From positions 62,001 through 126,000 of the forward strand of contig CASFYQ010000001.1 of the NCBI GenBank assembly GCA_949298955.1: a stretch of 64,000 bases of DNA, in the 5' to 3' direction. Shown here piece by piece: positions 44,073-51,983 of the stretch; position 1 is the first letter of the stretch; each line of letters begins with the position of its first letter. A program made the position numbers and the translations under genes. This DNA comes from an uncultured Bacteroidales bacterium (lineage in GTDB: Bacteria; Bacteroidota; Bacteroidia; Bacteroidales; Barnesiellaceae). The notes beneath the pieces are model-generated. The model had not been told where the DNA came from, did not search any database, and was given only the letters and a program-made list of their open reading frames with translations.

Positions 44073-44659
44073 TGAAAGCGATTTTTGAGTTTTTGAAGAA
44101 CCCGTTTTATCGGGTGGCCGGTTATACCTCGCTCGCATGGGGCGTGGCCGGTATGGCCGTTTCGACGGCGATTGCCTTTGGCGGCGGTATTCATTTCCAC
44201 GGACTGCTGCACTATGGCGGTGCGCCCAACGGGGCGTGGTGGTGTTTTGTGGTCGAGCATCTGGTGGTTTGGCTGGTGCCTTCGGTCTTGATTTATCTCT
44301 CGGCCCTGTTTTGCAGCCGTTCGCATGTGCGCCCCGTCGATGTGCTGGGAACCGTCGCCTTTGCCCAACTGCCCCTCGTGCTGGTCTCGCTCTTCATGGC
44401 ATTGCCTCCGATGCACGAGATAGCGACGATACAGTCCATGCAGGAAGTCGACCGGCTGCTCTCCGATACGGCCTGGCTGCTGGCTGTCGTATGGTTTGGT
44501 GCCGTGGGGCTGCTGCTCTCCATCTGGGTGCTGTACTGGATGTTCCGGGCCATATCGGTGGCCTGTAATCTGAAAGGCCGCAACCTGTGGATTGTTTTCA
44601 TCGTCGGGGCCTTCGGGGGCGACCTGCTCTGTCGGTACTTGATAGGGCTCTGCTATTGA
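44072..44659 (+). CDS. Yip1-like integral membrane protein
   Basis: A 195-aa protein with about five transmembrane helices (for example VAGYTSLAWGVAGMAVSTAIAFG, VVWLVPSVLIYLSALF, AFAQLPLVLVSLFMALP, LLAVVWFGAVGLLLSIWVLYWMF, IVFIVGAFGGDLLCRYLIGL), typical of YIP1-domain proteins. Function unknown. The ATG at 44072 overlaps the DUF2089 stop; a GTG one codon earlier is an alternative. Confidence 0.75.
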   Translation: MKAIFEFLKNPFYRVAGYTSLAWGVAGMAVSTAIAFGGGIHFHGLLHYGGAPNGAWWCFVVEHLVVWLVPSVLIYLSALFCSRSHVRPVDVLGTVAFAQLPLVLVSLFMALPPMHEIATIQSMQEVDRLLSDTAWLLAVVWFGAVGLLLSIWVLYWMFRAISVACNLKGRNLWIVFIVGAFGGDLLCRYLIGLCY

Positions 44660-44688
44660 GGCGAGCCTCACAGACAAGCATATAAAAA

Positions 44689-44727
44689 AGCGAAGCGGCT
44701 ATCGTCGAACCGATAGACCGCTTCGCT
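44689..44727. terminator. terminator between the convergent hydrolase operon and ECF operon
   Basis: AGCGAAGCGG at 44689-44698 pairs with CCGCTTCGCT at 44718-44727, with an inner TATCG/CGATA arm. The T-rich side faces minus-strand transcription (TTTTTTAT), so it ends the DUF4252 operon and may also end the hydrolase operon. Confidence 0.8.
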
Positions 44728-44752
44728 CTCGTATGAGAGGTGCTACTTTTCT

Positions 44753-45229
44753 CTATTTGACATTCTTGGTCAGGCTCTGGAGGTTGCTGATGGATATGTT
44801 TCCTGTTAGCTGTATGATGGTAAACTCTTCGAGTTCTTTGTCGTCGACAATCATAATTAGCTCTTTGATTTTCTTTTGGGCTTGGGGTAATATATAGAAC
44901 GTCACGGTTTCGCCCTTGTCTTTTACCTGCATCATTTCTTCATAAGGCGCTTTCTTGAATGAAGCGCAAGCCTTTCGGATACGGCTTGCGAGGTTGGCAT
45001 CCTCCTCGCAAGTGAGAATCTGGATACGGTCGAGTTCGTTGATGACGCTTTTCAAATCCATCGCTTCCAGATCCAGTTCCCCCTCGGGCATCATGCTCAG
45101 CAATGTTTTCGAAATATTGACGTAGGTGACATTTTTCTCATTGGAGAATTGGTCGAAAATCGTATTTTGTGCCTGGGCAGGGAGCAATCCGATAACTGTC
45201 CATAGCAGAATATAAATAAGGCGTTTCAT
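44753..45229 (-). CDS. DUF4252 family protein (third copy)
   Basis: A 158-aa exported protein with a signal peptide (MKRLIYILLWTVIGLLPAQAQ) and the DUF4252 layout: IFDQFSNEKNVTYVNISKTLLS, a central helix pair around ELDLEAMDLKSVINELDRIQIL, and the strand set TVTFYILPQAQKKIKELIMIVDDKELEEFTIIQLTGNISISNLQSLTK. Family function is unknown. It is last gene of the ECF operon. The ATG at 45229 is chosen because it opens the signal peptide; upstream residues overlap the anti-sigma gene frame. Confidence 0.8.
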   Translation of the reverse strand: MKRLIYILLWTVIGLLPAQAQNTIFDQFSNEKNVTYVNISKTLLSMMPEGELDLEAMDLKSVINELDRIQILTCEEDANLASRIRKACASFKKAPYEEMMQVKDKGETVTFYILPQAQKKIKELIMIVDDKELEEFTIIQLTGNISISNLQSLTKNVK

Positions 45230-45231
45230 CT

Positions 45232-45720
45232 TTATTCGTATTTTAAGTGTTTGTTGATGACTTGGTTGGTTTTGACAATTTCTTGTTGGGCCTGTTGCCA
45301 CTGTTGGGTCCCTTTGTTCAGCTTTTGCGAGACGAGCATCAGGGCCCGTTGCGCCTCGGCGCAGGCATAGATTTCCTGCTGGCTGAGCCGGGGAGTCTCC
45401 TGGCGGTTGAAGTAGAGCCCGGCGGCCGAGGCTACAATCAGTGCGGCGGCAACACCGCTTACCCATCGCCACACGGGGGTAAAGCGTATGGCCTTTTTGT
45501 GGGCGGGCAGCCGGTCGATAAATGTCGAGAGCCGCTCTTCGAGTCCCTCGGGAATGTCGGTGTCGTGGGGAACCAGGACGAGGACGATGCGCTTCTCTTC
45601 GTGAAATTCCTGCGGAACCTCGTGAGCAGCCAAATAGTCTCTCAACGCTTGCTCGTCGGCCTGCGACAGATTGCCTTCAAAGAAGGAGTCTATTTGTTTT
45701 CGTAACTCTTGCGTGGTCAT
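45232..45720 (-). CDS. probable anti-sigma factor
   Basis: A 162-aa protein with an N-terminal cytoplasmic domain starting MTTQELRKQIDSFFEGNLSQADEQALRDYL (anti-sigma-like), one transmembrane helix at about residues 88-105 (SGVAAALIVASAAGLYF) and a short extracytoplasmic part. It is translationally coupled to the ECF sigma gene by the ATGA at 45717-45720, which is the usual layout of a sigma/anti-sigma pair. Confidence 0.75.
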   Translation of the reverse strand: MTTQELRKQIDSFFEGNLSQADEQALRDYLAAHEVPQEFHEEKRIVLVLVPHDTDIPEGLEERLSTFIDRLPAHKKAIRFTPVWRWVSGVAAALIVASAAGLYFNRQETPRLSQQEIYACAEAQRALMLVSQKLNKGTQQWQQAQQEIVKTNQVINKHLKYE

Positions 45721-46214
45721 ATCTTCTGTATAAATAGTTCTTTAATCGTTTTTCTGGCCCGGGATAGAAGTACCCGTATGTTGGCGTTGGTCAGCCCGGT
45801 TTCCTGTTCTATCTCTTCGGTACTCTTTTCTTCGAAGTGTCTCAGCACGATTACCTGCTTTTGCTGCTCGGGCAGCCCGGCAATGATGTGCATCAGGGTC
45901 TTCATCTCTTCCCGTTGCTCGAGCACCCGGTCGGGTGGCGGTGCCGGTTCTATTTCGTTTGCCAGCACCGACTCGTCGTCTTCCCGGAGCTGCGGCCCCC
46001 TCAGCTTGTCGAGGCACAGGTGCTTCAAGGTGGTGACGGCATAGGCTTCGTCGCTTTCGAGACCTTCGAGAAAATCCTGCTTCTCCCACAGCTTCAAATA
46101 GGCGTTCTGCACCATGTCTTCGGCATCATATTCATTTCCCAAATATCGGAATGCGATACGGTACAATTTTTTGTAGTAGGGCAGGAATCTCGTTTTAAAC
46201 TCCTGGTGAGTCAT
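45717..46214 (-). CDS. ECF-type RNA polymerase sigma factor
   Basis: The 165-aa protein has a sigma-70 region 2 (YRIAFRYLGNEYDAEDMVQNAYLKLWEKQDFLEG) and region 4 (LPEQQKQVIVLRHFEEKSTEEIEQETGLTNANIRVLLSRARKTIKELF) joined by a short linker. It should be released from the membrane anti-sigma by an envelope signal. The operon order on the minus strand is DUF4252, DUF4252, sigma, anti-sigma, DUF4252. I see no convincing promoter sequence for the sigma's own regulon. Confidence 0.93.
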   Translation of the reverse strand: MTHQEFKTRFLPYYKKLYRIAFRYLGNEYDAEDMVQNAYLKLWEKQDFLEGLESDEAYAVTTLKHLCLDKLRGPQLREDDESVLANEIEPAPPPDRVLEQREEMKTLMHIIAGLPEQQKQVIVLRHFEEKSTEEIEQETGLTNANIRVLLSRARKTIKELFIQKI

Positions 46215-46227
46215 ATCTCTCGAATAG

Positions 46228-46653
46228 CTATTTGTTGAACATTTCCGATTTCAGATTCCCTTTTAACTTTACCAAACTTATCTCGTCCTTTCCGAGTTCG
46301 ACAATCACGACCTCGACAATCTTCTTTTTGGCGGCCTTGGTAAAAATTTTTACCACTTCTTCGTTATCGTTAGCCTCGATTACCGATTCGTAAGGAGAAT
46401 AATCGCCTTGCGTAATCTCTTTCCACAGGGTTTCGTAGGTGCTTTTGTCGATTGAAACTTTGACCGTTTCGATTGATTTGATTCCTTCGATAGCCCCTTG
46501 GCCTTTCGATTTCGATTTATCCAGTTTTTGATGGATATAGTTGGCATAGGGCAGGCTTTTCACCTGGTCGAACAAGTTGTCCATTTTGTTCCCGGACAAG
46601 GCCGTCAAGGCCGTGAACAGTAAGATGGCGATGGTGAGTATTCTCGTTTTCAT
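46228..46653 (-). CDS. DUF4252 family protein (second copy)
   Basis: A 141-aa exported protein (MKTRILTIAILLFTALTALSG signal) with KMDNLFDQVKSLPYANYIH, TVKVSIDKSTYETLWKEI and the C-terminal VEVVIVELGKDEISLVKLKGNLKSEMF. It is a diverged paralogue of the other two DUF4252 proteins, 13 bases ahead of the sigma gene. Confidence 0.78.
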   Translation of the reverse strand: MKTRILTIAILLFTALTALSGNKMDNLFDQVKSLPYANYIHQKLDKSKSKGQGAIEGIKSIETVKVSIDKSTYETLWKEITQGDYSPYESVIEANDNEEVVKIFTKAAKKKIVEVVIVELGKDEISLVKLKGNLKSEMFNK

Positions 46654-46666
46654 GGGGCTGGCGGTG

Positions 46667-47119
46667 TTATTGGTTCTCCTCGATGATGTTGTTCAGTTGT
46701 TTGGGATCTATCGCACCTTTGATGCGTATGAGGCTCACTTCGTCCTCTTCGAGCGAGATGATGACGATTTCCCGTATCTTGTCTTTCTCTACTTTCATCA
46801 GGATGCGGGCCATCTCGTTATCCTCGTTTGCGCTGACCAGCGTTTCGTATTTGTCGTCGTTGCAGCGGCCTATCTGGTCTTTCAGCCGGTTGTAGTCGGC
46901 GGCCGATATGCCTTCGGCATTGAGTATGTTCATCGACTTCACCCCTTTCATTTCGGGCGAGAAGGGTTTGATGAGACTTAGCACAAACGGGTTGAGGCTG
47001 ACTTTCTCTACATTGGGCATGCGGCCTATCGAGGCGGCCAGCGAGTCGATGCAGTTTCCGGCAAAGAGGGTAGAGGAGCAGAGCAGGGCCATGGCGGCGA
47101 TAAAAATTCTTGTTTTCAT
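46667..47119 (-). CDS. DUF4252 family protein (first copy)
   Basis: A 150-aa exported protein (MKTRIFIAAMALLCSSTLFAG signal) with the DUF4252 tail REIVIISLEEDEVSLIRIKGAIDPKQLNNIIEEN. Its N-terminal sequence is close to that of the second copy (both MKTRI). It is the first gene of the operon. The ATG at 47119 is chosen for the signal peptide; an upstream in-frame extension overlaps the terminator region. Confidence 0.78.
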   Translation of the reverse strand: MKTRIFIAAMALLCSSTLFAGNCIDSLAASIGRMPNVEKVSLNPFVLSLIKPFSPEMKGVKSMNILNAEGISAADYNRLKDQIGRCNDDKYETLVSANEDNEMARILMKVEKDKIREIVIISLEEDEVSLIRIKGAIDPKQLNNIIEENQ

Positions 47120-47234
47120 ATAGCGGTGTTTTTTATTCGTTTTAATTGTTTTTTTTCTTCGGTGCAGCGCTTTAACCGGGTTTTCATATAGAGGACGGTT
47201 CACCGGGAAATATGTTACAAAGAAAATCAAAAAA

Positions 47235-47268
47235 AACGAGAGAAAAGTGTCGATTCTTTCCTCTCGTT
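47235..47268 (-). terminator. terminator of the 2-oxoacid oxidoreductase operon
   Basis: AACGAGAG at 47235-47242 pairs with CTCTCGTT at 47261-47268, and on the minus strand is followed by TTTTTT. Confidence 0.85.
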
Positions 47269-47299
47269 GTCTCGTATGGAGGCTTATCTTGCTCGTGGA

Positions 47300-47842
47300 T
47301 TAAGCCTTACGGATAATTTCCATGCCTTTCAAGATAGCCTGTTCGTTCATGGGAATGAGGTGGTGGTGACGTTCGGGCAACGATTTTTTGAGCCCTTTGA
47401 GTACATTCTCCATGCTCACCATCGGTTTCAGTTTAAGCAAGCCGCCCAATACAATCATGTTGAGGGCCTTGGTGTTGTTCATCTCGATGGCGGCCTCCAT
47501 GGCGTTGATGCGGTACACCTCGATGTCGGTGCGCGTAGGCGGGTGGTGTATGCCGTATCCGTCATAAATGAGGATACCACCCGGTTTTACTTTGTTTTCG
47601 AATTTTTCGAGCGAGGGCTGATTCAGGATTACAGCCACGTCGAATGAGTTCAAAACCGGCGAGCTGATACGCTCGTCGCTGAGGATTACGGTTACGTTGG
47701 CTGTACCACCGCGTTGCTCGGGGCCGTACGAGGGCATCCACGTAACCTCTTTGTCTTCCATCAGTCCGGAGTAGGCCAGTATTTTACCCATCGAGAGTAC
47801 GCCTTGCCCGCCGAATCCAGCTATGATAATTTCTTCTTTCAT
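47300..47842 (-). CDS. 2-oxoacid:ferredoxin oxidoreductase, gamma subunit
   Basis: The 180-aa gamma subunit starts EEIIIAGFGGQGVLSMGKILAYSGL and carries the family's SYGPEQRGGTANVTVILSDE block. It is last in the four-gene cluster (ferredoxin, alpha, beta, gamma). The enzyme oxidatively decarboxylates a 2-oxoacid to acyl-CoA and reduces ferredoxin. The subunit layout fits both 2-oxoglutarate (Kor) and branched-chain (Vor) enzymes and I cannot tell which. Confidence 0.9.
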   Translation of the reverse strand: MKEEIIIAGFGGQGVLSMGKILAYSGLMEDKEVTWMPSYGPEQRGGTANVTVILSDERISSPVLNSFDVAVILNQPSLEKFENKVKPGGILIYDGYGIHHPPTRTDIEVYRINAMEAAIEMNNTKALNMIVLGGLLKLKPMVSMENVLKGLKKSLPERHHHLIPMNEQAILKGMEIIRKA

Positions 47843-47857
47843 GTCTTCGTGTTTTAA

Positions 47858-48619
47858 TTATACGTTTTTGAGGTCTCCCATCGGGTATTTGGCAAACATA
47901 TTCTCCTCCATCCATTGGTTGGCTTTCACGGGAGTCATTTTCCAACCCGAGTTGCAGGTCGATACAATCTCGATCATCGATGTACCTTTTCCGGCCATGG
48001 CATTCTCGAATGCGTGGCGAATGGCTTTCTTGGCTTTGCGTATCGATGCCGGGGTGTGTACGCTTTGGCGGGTTACATAGCAGGTACCGTCGACGCGTTC
48101 TACCAGTTCGGCGATGCGCAGGGGGTAACCGTTCAGAGCCACGTTGCGGCCGTAGGGGCAGGTCGATGTCTTCATGCCTTCGAGAGTCGTGGGGGCCATT
48201 TGTCCGCCGGTCATACCATATATACCGTTGTTGATGAATATGATGACGATGTTTTCCCCGCGGTTACAGGCGTGAATCGTCTCGGCCGTACCGATGGCAG
48301 CCAAGTCGCCGTCACCTTGGTAGGTGAAGACCATTTTCTTGGGATTGAGTCGTTTTACGGCGGTGGCGATAGCCGGTGCGCGGCCGTGAGCGGCTTCAAT
48401 CCAGTCGATGTCGATATAGTTGTAGGCAAATACGGCGCAACCCACCGGTGCGATGCCTATGGTTTCCTCTTCAATACCCATTTCGTCTATGACTTCGGCA
48501 ATAAGCTTATGTACTACGCCGTGGCTGCACCCCGGGCAGTAGTGCATGGGATTATCGTTCATGAGCCGAGGTTTCGTGTAAACCAGGTTTTCGGGCTTTA
48601 TAATATCGTTGATATCCAT
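47858..48619 (-). CDS. 2-oxoacid:ferredoxin oxidoreductase, beta subunit
   Basis: A 253-aa TPP-binding subunit with HYCPGCSHGVVHKLIAEVID, a Gly-Asp-Gly TPP motif in TYQGDGDLAAIGTAETIHA and INNGIYGMTGGQMAPTT. The start at 48619 (MDINDIIKPENLVYTKPR) is preferred; a second ATG two codons upstream (48625) is possible. It lies 35 bases after the alpha stop. Confidence 0.92.
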   Translation of the reverse strand: MDINDIIKPENLVYTKPRLMNDNPMHYCPGCSHGVVHKLIAEVIDEMGIEEETIGIAPVGCAVFAYNYIDIDWIEAAHGRAPAIATAVKRLNPKKMVFTYQGDGDLAAIGTAETIHACNRGENIVIIFINNGIYGMTGGQMAPTTLEGMKTSTCPYGRNVALNGYPLRIAELVERVDGTCYVTRQSVHTPASIRKAKKAIRHAFENAMAGKGTSMIEIVSTCNSGWKMTPVKANQWMEENMFAKYPMGDLKNV

Positions 48620-48654
48620 ATACATAAGAGTTATGAACCTTTTGGTTCGGGTAT

Positions 48655-49734
48655 TTACATTAGTTTTTCTTTCAGTGCGGCAAGAACCTCGTCGGGCGTG
48701 GGTACGATACCTCCCAGGCGACCGAAATGTTCTACCCGCACTTTTCCGTTGACAGCCAAACGAACGTCTTCTACCATTTGTCCGGCATTGAGTTCGGCCG
48801 AAAGTATGCCTTTCACGTGGCTGGTTTGCCGGGCGATGGCTTCCGATGGGAAAGGCCACAGCGTGATGGGGCGTAATACTCCCACTTTGATACCCTCTTC
48901 AGCAGCCAATTCGATGGTCTTTTGGCAGATGCGGGCCATCGAACCGAAAGCGACAATCAGGTAATCGGCATTTTCGCAATTAATTTCTTCGTATCGTATT
49001 TCGTTCTCGCTGATGCGTTTGTAGGTAGCTTGGAAGCGAATGTTGTTCTGTTCCATGATGGCCGGGTCGAGCTCGAGCGAGGTAATCACATTGCGCTTGC
49101 GGTCCTTGGGCTTACCCAGCGCAGCCCACGGGTTCTGAGCTCGTATCTCTTCTTCGGTACGACGTTTGCGGAAGGGGGGGAGAACCACTTTCTCCATCAT
49201 CTGCCCGATGATGCCATCGGCCAGAATAATGGCGGGGTTACGGTATTTGAAAGCCAAATCGAATCCCAAGGCTACAAAGTCGACCATCTCTTGAACCGAT
49301 GCCGGTGCCAACGTAATGAGGTGGTAGTCGCCGTGACCGCCGCCTTTGGTGGCTTGGAAATAATCGGCCTGGCTTGGTTGTATGGTTCCCAATCCGGGAC
49401 CTCCGCGCATCACATTGACAATCAAACAAGGCAACTCGGCTCCTGCCAGATAGGAGATTCCTTCTTGTTTCAGACTTACACCGGGGCTTGACGACGAGGT
49501 CATGACCGCTTTGCCGCAACTGGCTCCGCCATATACCATATTAATGGCTGCTACTTCGCTCTCGGCTTGTAAGACAACCATACCGGTCGTTTCCCACGGT
49601 TTCTCTTCCATGAGTGTTTCCATCACCTCCGACTGGGGTGTAATGGGGTATCCGAAATAACCATCGGCTCCATAGCGTATAGCCGCATGAGCTATGGCTT
49701 CGTTACCCTTCATCAGTTTTATCTCTTCTTTCAT
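48655..49734 (-). CDS. 2-oxoacid:ferredoxin oxidoreductase, alpha subunit
   Basis: A 359-aa alpha subunit: MKEEIKLMKGNEAIAHAAIRYGADGYFGYPITPQSEVMETL is the N-terminal pyrimidine-binding domain, TSSSSPGVSLKQEGISYLAGAELPCLIVNVMRGGPGLGTIQPSQADYFQ the family core. It binds TPP together with the beta subunit. It lies 28 bases after the ferredoxin gene. Confidence 0.92.
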   Translation of the reverse strand: MKEEIKLMKGNEAIAHAAIRYGADGYFGYPITPQSEVMETLMEEKPWETTGMVVLQAESEVAAINMVYGGASCGKAVMTSSSSPGVSLKQEGISYLAGAELPCLIVNVMRGGPGLGTIQPSQADYFQATKGGGHGDYHLITLAPASVQEMVDFVALGFDLAFKYRNPAIILADGIIGQMMEKVVLPPFRKRRTEEEIRAQNPWAALGKPKDRKRNVITSLELDPAIMEQNNIRFQATYKRISENEIRYEEINCENADYLIVAFGSMARICQKTIELAAEEGIKVGVLRPITLWPFPSEAIARQTSHVKGILSAELNAGQMVEDVRLAVNGKVRVEHFGRLGGIVPTPDEVLAALKEKLM

Positions 49735-49762
49735 AATTAACGGATTTTTCGAAATGAACCGG

Positions 49763-49990
49763 TTATAATTTTACTTTATATACAGTAATGCATCCATCGG
49801 GGCACACGAGCCCGCAACTTGCACATCCGATACATGCGTCGGGATTTTGCATAAAAGCATAATGATAACCTCGATCATTAACTTCGGCAGGTTGTAATGC
49901 GAGCACCTTGCTGGGACAGGCGACCACGCACAGCTCACAGCCTTTGCAACGTTCTTTGTTAACGACGACAGCGCCTTTTATTTTAGCCAT
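49763..49990 (-). CDS. 2-oxoacid:ferredoxin oxidoreductase, ferredoxin (delta) subunit
   Basis: A 75-aa two-cluster ferredoxin with CKGCELCVVACPSKVL and CIGCASCGLVCPDGCITVYKV. It is the first gene of the operon and accepts electrons from the alpha/beta core. A minus-strand TATATTTG (50019 to 50012) lies 22-29 bases ahead of the ATG. Confidence 0.92.
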   Translation of the reverse strand: MAKIKGAVVVNKERCKGCELCVVACPSKVLALQPAEVNDRGYHYAFMQNPDACIGCASCGLVCPDGCITVYKVKL

Positions 49991-50011
49991 AGATTCTTGT
50001 TTTTAGTTTCA

Positions 50012-50019
50012 CAAATATA
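50012..50019 (-). promoter_or_regulatory. -7 element of the 2-oxoacid oxidoreductase operon
   Basis: CAAATATA on the plus strand reads TATATTTG on the minus strand, ending about 20 bases before the ferredoxin ATG. No clear -33 box. Confidence 0.55.
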
Positions 50020-50046
50020 AAAAATAAGTTTTTAAATTGATAGTAA

Positions 50047-50077
50047 AATAGGTAGTTTTTTCGTAAAACTACCTATT
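50047..50077. terminator. perfect 13-bp hairpin after rnfA
   Basis: AATAGGTAGTTTT at 50047-50059 pairs perfectly with AAAACTACCTATT at 50065-50077. On the minus strand it follows rnfA and is followed by TTTTACTATC, so it may end the rnf operon. Its position about 30 bases upstream of the kor promoter allows a regulatory role too. Confidence 0.6.
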
Positions 50078-50208
50078 CGTATAAATAATTGACTATTAAA
50101 GTAATAGTTTGATGTAAAAATGCTTGAAAATCTACCAAATCGTCGTATTTTATGTATATTATGTTTTATAACATAAGTTTAACTCAATAATAGCTTACGA
50201 TTTGAAAC

Positions 50209-50790
50209 TTATCCTATCTTTATCCCCGAGAAGCCCATGAATGCCATGGCCAGCAGTCCGGCAGCGATTAAGGCAATGGGGGTGCCTTGCATGGCCTTGG
50301 GGATACGCGAAAGGCTCATTTGTTCGCGCATACCGGCGAAGATGACGAGAGCCAGCGTAAAACCGAGAGCAGTCGAGATGGCATAGACAGTCGACTCGAG
50401 CAGAGTCATGTTTTTCTGTATGACTATGAGGGCTACTCCCAGTATTGTACAGTTGGTGGTGATGAGCGGCAGGAACACGCCCAAAGCCTGGTAGAGTGCC
50501 GGAGCAATCTTCTTGATGATGATTTCGAGCAGTTGCACCAGTGCGGCGATTACCAGAATGAAAACGATGGTTTGCATATAGCTGAGTCCCAGAGGAACCA
50601 GCAGATGGGTTTGCAGCAGATAGGTCACGATGGTCGAGAGGGTCATGACAAAGGTGACAGCCGCTCCCATGCCCAGAGCCGAGTCGATACGCTTGGATAC
50701 TCCCAGGAACGGACAGATGCCCAGAAATTGCGAAAGGACAATGTTGTTGACGAATATGGCCGTGACAAATATCGAAATATAGGTGAGCAT
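50209..50790 (-). CDS. rnfA: electron transport complex subunit RnfA
   Basis: A 193-aa membrane subunit (about six helices) starting MLTYISIFVTAIFVNNIVLSQFLGICPFLGVSKRIDSALGMG, the RnfA/NqrE signature. It forms part of the Rnf complex, which couples ferredoxin oxidation and NAD+ reduction to ion translocation at the cytoplasmic membrane. It is the last gene of the rnf operon, 2 bases after rnfE. Confidence 0.96.
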   Translation of the reverse strand: MLTYISIFVTAIFVNNIVLSQFLGICPFLGVSKRIDSALGMGAAVTFVMTLSTIVTYLLQTHLLVPLGLSYMQTIVFILVIAALVQLLEIIIKKIAPALYQALGVFLPLITTNCTILGVALIVIQKNMTLLESTVYAISTALGFTLALVIFAGMREQMSLSRIPKAMQGTPIALIAAGLLAMAFMGFSGIKIG

Positions 50791-50792
50791 GA

Positions 50793-51380
50793 TTATCGGG
50801 TTTTATTAATGGTATGTATAATGGCTATTAAAAATCCCAAGGCGATGAAGGCACCAGGTGCGAGGATAAAGATGAGCGATCCGTACTCTTCGGGATAAAT
50901 TGCGAATCCGAAGATGTGGCCCGTGCCCAAAAATTCGCGCACGCTGCCCAGCAGGGTGAGAGCTACTGTAAATCCCAGCCCGATACCCAGTCCGTCGAAG
51001 AACGACTCGGCGGGGGGATGTTTAGCGGCAAAGGCTTCGGCGCGCCCCAACAGGATACAGTTGACAACAATCAGCGGGATAAAGAGTCCCAGCGTGGCAT
51101 ACAGATCAGGCAGGTAGGCTTGCATGCAGAGTTGCAGGATAGTCACGAACGTGGCGATGATGACGATGAAAGCCGGGATTCTCACTTTGTCGGGGATTAT
51201 GCCTTTGACCATCGAGATGACCACATTGGAGCAGATGAGTACAAACAGGGTAGAGAGGCCCATGCCCAAGCCGCCCATGGCCGAGGTAGTGGTGCCCAGC
51301 GTGGGGCACATGCCCAGCAACAGGACGAAGGTGGGATTCTCTTTGATGAGCCCGTTCAAAAGGATTTTTGTCTTATTCAT
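50793..51380 (-). CDS. rnfE: electron transport complex subunit RnfE
   Basis: A 195-aa membrane protein paralogous to RnfA: LLLGMCPTLGTTTSAMGGLGMGLSTLFVLICSNVVISMVKG. Its start overlaps rnfG by 8 bases. Confidence 0.96.
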   Translation of the reverse strand: MNKTKILLNGLIKENPTFVLLLGMCPTLGTTTSAMGGLGMGLSTLFVLICSNVVISMVKGIIPDKVRIPAFIVIIATFVTILQLCMQAYLPDLYATLGLFIPLIVVNCILLGRAEAFAAKHPPAESFFDGLGIGLGFTVALTLLGSVREFLGTGHIFGFAIYPEEYGSLIFILAPGAFIALGFLIAIIHTINKTR

Positions 51381-51981
51381 GGTTCCCTCCTTTCAGCGAT
51401 TCGGTATAGGCGGCATACGCCGTGCGCACGGCAGCCAGGAAGGCCCGCGAGGTGATGGTGGCGGCGGTGATGGCATCGATGTCGCCCGAATCTTTTGTTA
51501 CGTGGAAATTATTGCGTTCGGGTGATTTCCCGATGATGCTTTGGTTGTTTTTGTCGGCGCGGAACCACTCATCCATCTTGGCTCCCAGTCCCGGGGTTTC
51601 CTGATGTTTCACTACCCGGTAGTCTTTGATGGTGCCGTCGGCTTCGAAGCCGACGATGATGCGTATTTCGCCGCCGTATCCCGTGTTGTTGCTGCACTCG
51701 ACGGCAGCGCCTGCAAGTTCGCCGTTCTTCCTGGCGGGGTAGATGGTGGCAACCGTTTCACCGTATTCGTTGTGTACGGTATAGTTCGTTTGCTCGTCTA
51801 TTGGCGAGTTGTCATAGGCCGGAATGACTTGTTGTATAGCCTTCTCGCGGCTGGCTTTGGCTGCTCGGGCTATGGGAGCTTCGGTCAGTTGGTTGGTATA
51901 TCCCAGCAATCCGCCTGCGACGGCCGTGATGAGGGTAAGTGACCAAAGCATATTCCAGAATGTAGATTCTTTCTTCTTCAT
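51373..51981 (-). CDS. rnfG: electron transport complex subunit RnfG
   Basis: A 202-aa protein with an N-terminal membrane helix and a periplasmic FMN-binding domain. The covalent FMN site is the Thr in DAITAATITSRAF (family motif SGATxT; the first Ser/Gly are Thr/Ala here). It accepts electrons from RnfD. Confidence 0.95.
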   Translation of the reverse strand: MKKKESTFWNMLWSLTLITAVAGGLLGYTNQLTEAPIARAAKASREKAIQQVIPAYDNSPIDEQTNYTVHNEYGETVATIYPARKNGELAGAAVECSNNTGYGGEIRIIVGFEADGTIKDYRVVKHQETPGLGAKMDEWFRADKNNQSIIGKSPERNNFHVTKDSGDIDAITAATITSRAFLAAVRTAYAAYTESLKGGNHE

Positions 51982-51983
51982 TG

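Noticed and set aside
47120-47230. In-frame N-terminal extension of the first DUF4252 gene
   Set aside because: It lacks sequence features and lies between the terminator and a clear signal-peptide start.
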